Shown here: piece after piece, positions 7,144 through 10,073 of the stretch
Layout of the letters: the number at the start of each line of letters is the position of its first letter
Position numbering within the stretch: the stretch's first letter is position 1
NCBI GenBank assembly: GCA_947304085.1
Contig: CAMZAC010000012.1
Span: 1-10,073 of the forward strand
Direction of reading: 5' to 3'
DNA: 10,073 nt
Origin: an uncultured Alphaproteobacteria bacterium
GTDB taxonomy: Bacteria > Pseudomonadota > Alphaproteobacteria > Rs-D84
The notes under the pieces: generated by a model
What the model saw: only the letters and a program-made list of their open reading frames with translations
Told to the model about the DNA's origin: nothing
The model's database searches: none
Program-made: the position numbers and the translations under genes

Positions 7144-7881
7144 TCAGAATTGTGCTGAATCTGAGCAAATTCCTGGAAGCCTGTTCACCATACCGCCACC
7201 AAATTTATCTGGATTAAAATTTTCTGGATTACGAATATACATTATACCAACGCCTGTATCCGCACCAATTTTATGTCCCGAAAAAACCAAAAAATCACAT
7301 CCCATTTTTGAAACATCTAATTTGTTATGGGCCACTAATTGTGCTGCATCCACAATTGTTATAACGTTCGGATTTTTTTGACGCGCAATACGAATAATTG
7401 ATTCTACATCTTGCGCAACACCTAAAACATTAGACATTGATGTTATTACAAAAACATCACATTTAGGTATACGCGTTAAATCTATATTCAAATTATTATC
7501 CAATGGACAAACTACAATTTCGCAACCACCAGCATTTGATAATGCTTGCCACGGCAATCTTGCACTATGATGATCCAAATCAGAAACAGCCACAACCGGT
7601 TTACTATTTTTAAATGGTTCTGTATTTTGTATAATATTCACAATACGATTCAAACTGTCTGTCGCCCCAAATGTAAAAACTATGTTTGCAGGCTTTGTAC
7701 CAATAAATTCAGCAACATTTTGACGAACGTCCGCGATTGTTTTGTCAACATTTGCAGCCCTTTCGCACACCCCACGCCCTGCATTAGCATAAAAATTCGC
7801 CAGAAAACCAACCTCTGATTCTATTACCGATTGATTTTTTAACCAACTAGCAGCTGCATCCATATAAACGATTTTTTTCAT
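7144..7881 (-). CDS. sufS: SufS-like cysteine desulfurase, N-terminal fragment (frameshifted)
   Basis: This PLP enzyme of aminotransferase class V would convert cysteine to alanine and supply persulfide sulfur to SufE. The 245 residues hold most of the PLP fold: MDAAAS near the start, AGRGVCERA, the FGATDSLN phosphate loop, DHHSARLPW (His105), VDAAQ (Asp178) and SGHK with the PLP lysine Lys204, then KFGGGMV. The frame ends at a TGA (7146-7144) just before FEAGT should appear; the remainder lies one base out of frame downstream. Relative to typical SufS the N-terminus lacks about 15-20 residues. The ATG has AAGAGA eight bases upstream. It heads a suf-type operon under a predicted promoter. sufB, sufC and sufD are not in the window. 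Confidence 0.88.
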   Translation of the reverse strand: MKKIVYMDAAASWLKNQSVIESEVGFLANFYANAGRGVCERAANVDKTIADVRQNVAEFIGTKPANIVFTFGATDSLNRIVNIIQNTEPFKNSKPVVAVSDLDHHSARLPWQALSNAGGCEIVVCPLDNNLNIDLTRIPKCDVFVITSMSNVLGVAQDVESIIRIARQKNPNVITIVDAAQLVAHNKLDVSKMGCDFLVFSGHKIGADTGVGIMYIRNPENFNPDKFGGGMVNRLPGICSDSAQF

Positions 7882-7887
7882 GTGGTT

Positions 7888-7916
7888 TTTCTCTTGCTTT
7901 TTGCTATGATTATAAT
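7888..7916 (+). promoter_or_regulatory. Possible promoter for the thioredoxin-dksA pair
   Basis: A perfect TATAAT (7911-7916) lies 40 bases before the thioredoxin ATG. The -35 at 17 bases' spacing is poor (TTTCTC, 7888-7893), and a TG two bases upstream of the -10 is one base off the extended -10 position. A promoter is needed here because this is the first plus-strand gene, but the exact site is uncertain. Confidence 0.4.
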
Positions 7917-7936
7917 ACTCTTAAACTTGATTGCAA
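7909..7936 (-). promoter_or_regulatory. Predicted sigma70-type promoter for the suf operon
   Basis: On the minus strand TTGCAA (7936-7931), a 16-base spacer and TATAAT (7914-7909) precede the sufS ATG by 27 bases. The -10 lies in ATTATAAT (7909-7916), a perfect palindrome that gives TATAAT on the opposite strand too. No IscR- or RirA-type site could be identified by eye. Confidence 0.55.
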
Positions 7937-7956
7937 CAAAACATAAGGAGAAAAAT

Positions 7957-8277
7957 ATGGCTTTGAAACATGCAGATGACAATACTTTTGATTCAATGAT
8001 AGCCAATGGTTTAACATTGGTAGATTTTTGGGCGTCTTGGTGTGGTCCATGTCAAATGTTTGGACCAATATTTGAATCCGTATCTGAAATTGAAACAGAT
8101 GTGAATTTTGTAAAATTTGAAATTGATGAAACAAACAGACGCATACCTGCGAAGTTTGGCATACGAAGCATTCCAAGTGTTTTGGCTTTTAAAGATGGAG
8201 AATTGAGAGAGGCTCGTACAGGGTTAATGGACAAAGAAACCCTGATGTTATGGATTAAAGAATTAAAGGAGTCCTGA
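7957..8277 (+). CDS. trxA: Thioredoxin
   Basis: Thioredoxin is the cytoplasmic dithiol reductant for ribonucleotide reductase, reductive sulfur metabolism and protein disulfides. The 106-residue product is the usual length and has LVDFWASWCGPCQMFGP with the canonical WCGPC active site (28-32), the cis-proline in RSIPSVLAFKDGE (Pro73) and a standard C-terminal helix. The start at 7957 is fixed by AAGGAG (7945-7950) six bases upstream; an in-frame opening further left would run through the divergent promoter. It is followed after one base by dksA, and its own last codons contain the dksA ribosome binding site, so the two form an operon. Confidence 0.95.
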   Translation: MALKHADDNTFDSMIANGLTLVDFWASWCGPCQMFGPIFESVSEIETDVNFVKFEIDETNRRIPAKFGIRSIPSVLAFKDGELREARTGLMDKETLMLWIKELKES

Positions 8278-8278
8278 T

Positions 8279-8710
8279 ATGGCAACAAAAAACTTCAAAA
8301 ATATAGTATTGCCTCCAAAATATGTTCCTAAAAAATCAGAACCATACATGTGTCCTGAACATTTGGCATATTTTTACCAATTATTATCAGCAAGACGCGA
8401 AAAGTTGGCAGATGACCACAAAGATATATTAAATGATGTTCGAATTGTTGATAGAACCGAAAATGCTGGTGTCGGTGACGAACATGATCAAGCCACACTG
8501 GAACAAGAAATAGCGATGGACTTACGTATGTCTGAACGCAGCGCAAATTTATTAAAAAAAATCGATGCTGCATTAGAACGTATTGAAAACGGTACGTATG
8601 GCTATAGTGATGTATCCGGGGAAGAAATTGGTTTACAGCGCTTACTAGTGCGCCCTTTGGCTACAAAAACAGTAGAAGAGCAAGAAGAATTAGAACAAAA
8701 TAAAAAATAA
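8279..8710 (+). CDS. dksA: RNA polymerase-binding transcription factor DksA (zinc-finger cysteines absent)
   Basis: DksA binds the RNA polymerase secondary channel and, with ppGpp, tunes transcription initiation, notably of rRNA operons. The 143-residue protein has the coiled-coil (about 34-102) with the functional tip motif DEHDQA (Asp67, Asp70, Ala72, matching DxxDxA) and the C-terminal globular region YGYSDVSGEEIG followed by LLVRPLATKTVEEQ. All four zinc-ligand cysteines are replaced: the first pair by Ser110 and Ser113, the second by Thr/Glu. The only cysteine is Cys25. Alphaproteobacterial DksA commonly keeps a single cysteine in the finger; here none remains. The start is fixed by AAGGAG (8266-8271) seven bases before the ATG. 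A strong terminator follows. Confidence 0.94.
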   Translation: MATKNFKNIVLPPKYVPKKSEPYMCPEHLAYFYQLLSARREKLADDHKDILNDVRIVDRTENAGVGDEHDQATLEQEIAMDLRMSERSANLLKKIDAALERIENGTYGYSDVSGEEIGLQRLLVRPLATKTVEEQEELEQNKK

Positions 8711-8717
8711 ACAAATG

Positions 8718-8746
8718 AAAAACCGCCAAAAGGCGGTTTTTTTTTT
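8718..8746. terminator. Bidirectional rho-independent terminator between dksA and tatA
   Basis: A 10-bp stem AAAAACCGCC (8718-8727) / GGCGGTTTTT (8732-8741) with an AAAA loop is followed by T to 8746, ten T in all after the GC core. It is a strong terminator for trxA-dksA on the plus strand. On the minus strand the same hairpin is followed by TTTTT-CA-TTT and can stop the convergent tatA transcript; the tatA stop codon (8745-8747) lies at its base. Confidence 0.93.
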
Positions 8747-8927
8747 ATTTCTTACCAGCTTTTGTTGGTTTCTTATCACCTTTTTTAACACTATCGTCTT
8801 TGATTTCTTTCTTAAATTCTTTAACACCACTGGCCAAATTTTTCATCATCGCTGGAAACTTAGCTGCCCCAAACAACAACAGCACTAATATTAATATTAA
8901 AACTATTTCCCAAATACCGAATCTCAT
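8745..8927 (-). CDS. tatA: Sec-independent protein translocase subunit TatA
   Basis: TatA multimerises around TatBC to form the protein-conducting pathway for folded Tat substrates. The 60-residue product has an N-terminal membrane helix (about 5-19), the Phe-Gly hinge (19-20 in LLLFGAAKFP), an amphipathic helix with MKNLASGVKEFKKEI and a lysine-rich tail, all characteristic of TatA. The start is taken as the ATG at 8927, with AAGGG (8940-8936) eight bases upstream; a GTG at 8936 in the same frame would put the ribosome binding site inside the coding sequence. It follows the SPOR-domain gene by 18 bases on the same strand and is separated from tatBC by about 8 kb. Confidence 0.93.
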   Translation of the reverse strand: MRFGIWEIVLILILVLLLFGAAKFPAMMKNLASGVKEFKKEIKDDSVKKGDKKPTKAGKK

Positions 8928-8945
8928 ATTTATCACCCTTTGTTA

Positions 8946-9665
8946 TTATTTTGCAACATAGCAGTCTAAACCATCAGATTTTGCATTACGGCAGAATCCA
9001 TTTGCTTCATTTGCTGTCAAGAACGGGACACGCAATATGTATATTGTCTTGCCATTAACTTCTGCAGCCAATATAACAAACTGTTTACCATTAAACAAAC
9101 TCTGATGTCCTTTACGCAATTTTTGTTCTGCAGCTTGTGCCAAAGCACGAGTGCTATACGAACCAAATTGAACATAAATACTTCCCGTTGTTGATGCCAC
9201 AGTTGTTTTCTTTGCTGGCGCAACAGTTTTCTTAGCAGGCGCAGCTACTTTAACATTTTTCTTAGCATCAACTTTATCAGGATTAAATGTCACTTCCTTT
9301 CTATCTTCTACAACCCGAATCGGATTACCGTCCGTTTCCACAGGTTTAATAGCATTATCTGGTTTTGGCGCAACTTCCGCTTTTTTGGCGGATGCGTTCA
9401 AATTTGGTGCTGGTGCTGCTAGAACATCTAGTTTATCAACAATAGGTGCATCTAAATTCACACTGACAGATGAACCCGAATCACTTCCTACACGCGCAAC
9501 TATAATCCAAGTTGCCAAAACAATCGTTGCAAGCCCAATCCCCATCAGCAACCAAGGTCTTTTTGGACGTGGTGCAGAAAACGGCATCGCTTCTGGCAAA
9601 GAATCAACTTCTGTGTCTTCTTCTAAATCTAATAAATCTAAATTTTCTTCTTGGTTGTTGTTCAT
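8946..9665 (-). CDS. Membrane-anchored SPOR-domain protein
   Basis: The 239-residue protein has an acidic cytoplasmic N-terminus (NLDLLDLEEDTEVD), one membrane helix (about 38-57, RPWLLMGIG to WIIVARVG), a long linker rich in Ala, Pro and Lys with a repeated APAKKT unit (about 142-154), and a C-terminal SPOR domain (about 161-239, beginning GSIYVQFGSYSTRALAQ). SPOR domains bind denuded peptidoglycan glycans at the septum, so a role in cell division or septal wall binding, as for FtsN or DedD, is likely; the topology is FtsN-like but no FtsN-specific motif is recognised. The start at 9665 has GGGAG (9676-9672) six bases upstream. A longer opening would run through the promoter. It lies just before tatA, probably in one operon. 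Confidence 0.9.
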   Translation of the reverse strand: MNNNQEENLDLLDLEEDTEVDSLPEAMPFSAPRPKRPWLLMGIGLATIVLATWIIVARVGSDSGSSVSVNLDAPIVDKLDVLAAPAPNLNASAKKAEVAPKPDNAIKPVETDGNPIRVVEDRKEVTFNPDKVDAKKNVKVAAPAKKTVAPAKKTTVASTTGSIYVQFGSYSTRALAQAAEQKLRKGHQSLFNGKQFVILAAEVNGKTIYILRVPFLTANEANGFCRNAKSDGLDCYVAK

Positions 9666-9671
9666 AGCATT

Positions 9672-9676
9672 CTCCC
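9672..9676 (-). promoter_or_regulatory. Ribosome binding site that fixes the SPOR-protein start
   Basis: GGGAG on the minus strand stands six bases before the ATG at 9665. It supports this start over an in-frame opening at 9764, which would add 33 residues with no membrane or domain logic and would cover the promoter. Confidence 0.7.
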
Positions 9677-9701
9677 ATTTAAATCGATTTGTTTTAAATG
9701 T

Positions 9702-9730
9702 ATTATACCACAAAAAAACATTATAACCAA
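9702..9730 (-). promoter_or_regulatory. Predicted sigma70-type promoter for SPOR gene and tatA
   Basis: On the minus strand TTGGTT (9730-9725), a 17-base spacer and TATAAT (9707-9702) precede the SPOR ATG by 36 bases. A second TATAAT (9725-9720) lies 18 bases further upstream, but without a good -35. Confidence 0.55.
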
Positions 9731-9744
9731 GAAAACCTTTAAAA

Positions 9745-9885
9745 TTATTTTGGCATATTTCCAAAATTAGGCGGAATAATCAATTTATGGTTTGCTTCAA
9801 TAATCGGTTCAACCTCACAATTACAGGCACATCCTGCAACAACTGCAACCGAACACAATGCCAATAATATTGCTAATTTTTTCAT
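9745..9885 (-). CDS. Small lipoprotein with a BamF-like C-terminal motif
   Basis: This 46-residue product has a lipoprotein signal peptide (MKKLAILLALCSVAVVAGC) with lipobox VAGC and the lipidated cysteine at residue 19, giving a mature peptide of only 28 residues. Two further cysteines follow at 21 and 23 (CACNC). The start at 9885 is fixed by AAGGA (9896-9892) six bases upstream; an opening at 9927 would run through the hairpin. The C-terminal LIIPPNFGNMPK resembles the PPxF/Y-x-L-RPP segment near the N-terminus of alphaproteobacterial BamF (DUF3035), so it could be a miniature or truncated relative; this is inference from memory of that motif. It lies between thrS and the SPOR gene. Function unknown. 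Confidence 0.72.
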   Translation of the reverse strand: MKKLAILLALCSVAVVAGCACNCEVEPIIEANHKLIIPPNFGNMPK

Positions 9886-9891
9886 TTTCTT

Positions 9892-9896
9892 TCCTT
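9892..9896 (-). promoter_or_regulatory. Ribosome binding site of the small lipoprotein gene
   Basis: AAGGA on the minus strand, six bases before the ATG at 9885, supports translation of this very short gene and the choice of the start directly before the signal peptide. Confidence 0.65.
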
Positions 9897-9915
9897 GCTC
9901 TTTATATATTTTCAA

Positions 9916-9940
9916 AGGGTGGAGCAAATCGCCCCACCCT
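9916..9940. terminator. GC-rich hairpin after thrS, probable terminator
   Basis: AGGGTGG (9916-9922) pairs with CCACCCT (9934-9940), with a possible inner GC/GC extension and an AAATC loop. It lies seven bases after the thrS stop, where a terminator is expected. On the minus strand (thrS direction) it is followed by a weak TTGAAAATATA tract; the better T-run (GTTTTTATTAT) is on the plus side. It may act weakly in both directions, allowing some thrS read-through into the lipoprotein gene. Confidence 0.65.
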
Positions 9941-9947
9941 GTTTTTA

Positions 9948-10073
9948 TTATAATGGCAGTTTAATTGCATCAGCCATATATTTAACAAAATCTGATAAAG
10001 ATTCTGTTTTCTGCTCTTGTTTGCCGAAATAACGCAATGTGACGGTTTTGTCGTTCATTTCTTTTTCACCAAC
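9948..10073 (-). CDS. thrS: Threonyl-tRNA synthetase, C-terminal end (partial)
   Basis: The frame is open from the right edge to a TAA at 9950-9948, giving the last 41 residues of a protein. They begin VGEKEMNDKTVTLRYFGKQE and continue with SLSDFVKYM, which matches the end of the class II anticodon-binding domain of ThrRS (typical VVGEKEMxxxTVxVRxxG). ThrRS charges tRNA-Thr in the cytoplasm. The start and catalytic domain lie beyond the window. A GC-rich hairpin follows the stop. Confidence 0.9.
   Translation of the reverse strand, partial: VGEKEMNDKTVTLRYFGKQEQKTESLSDFVKYMADAIKLPL

Noticed and set aside
7144..7146. TGA in sufS read as tryptophan or selenocysteine
   Set aside because: Reading through TGA in the same frame meets a TAA five codons later and does not reach FEAGT, and TGA is a normal stop for tatB, recJ, the FtsL-like gene, sufE and trxA here.
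7882..7956. 25-residue N-terminal extension of thioredoxin
   Set aside because: The extension overlaps the divergent promoter region; the ATG at 7957 has AAGGAG at ideal spacing and gives the standard thioredoxin length.
9190..9250. Possible DNA repeat in the SPOR gene linker
   Set aside because: It encodes the APAKKT low-complexity linker and is only two imperfect copies; it is protein-level composition, not a mobile or regulatory repeat.
9666..9764. 33-residue N-terminal extension of the SPOR protein
   Set aside because: It would cover the predicted promoter, has no strong ribosome binding site, and the ATG at 9665 has GGGAG at ideal spacing.
1..10073. CRISPR arrays, tRNA or rRNA genes, insertion sequences, phage or defence genes
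   Set aside because: None was seen on either strand; nearly all the sequence is accounted for by conserved housekeeping genes.

Overview
The window is an ordinary chromosomal stretch of an AT-rich Gram-negative bacterium, most likely a host-associated alphaproteobacterium. Three things point there. The DksA is the alphaproteobacterial type with a degenerate zinc finger. LolA and BamF-like motifs imply an outer membrane. A SPOR-domain gene sits beside tatA, as in the alphaproteobacterial SPOR-nagZ-scpAB-tatABC neighbourhood (recalled synteny, not searched). TGA is a normal stop codon in several genes, so the standard bacterial code is used. I see no phage, transposon, CRISPR, tRNA or rRNA, and no stretch over 300 bases lacks a gene.

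Positions 1-7881 hold minus-strand genes packed with 4-base ATGA overlaps or very short gaps. Reading from the right: a sufS-like cysteine desulfurase split by a frameshift, an MIP18/SufT-like protein and SufE (Fe-S cluster assembly). Next come an FtsL-like protein and the septal transpeptidase FtsI. A predicted promoter then precedes recJ, an NrnA-like DHH phosphoesterase, lolA, tatB and tatC, which runs off the left edge. Sulfur mobilisation, septation, DNA/RNA end processing, lipoprotein transport and Tat export are therefore neighbours that may be partly co-transcribed.

Positions 7957-8710 hold the only plus-strand genes, a thioredoxin-dksA pair, divergent from sufS across 75 bases. A single palindromic ATTATAAT there can supply a -10 box on either strand. 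The pair ends in a strong terminator whose T-run contains the stop codon of the convergent tatA gene.

Positions 8745-10073 are minus strand again: the C-terminal end of threonyl-tRNA synthetase, a GC-rich hairpin, a 46-residue lipoprotein, a membrane-anchored SPOR protein with its own promoter, and tatA.

The Tat translocase is thus present as tatA in one place and tatBC about 8 kb away. The items most worth a second look are the sufS frameshift, the DksA with no zinc-finger cysteines, the split tat locus and the tiny lipoprotein ending in a BamF-like motif. I found no convincing new biological system.
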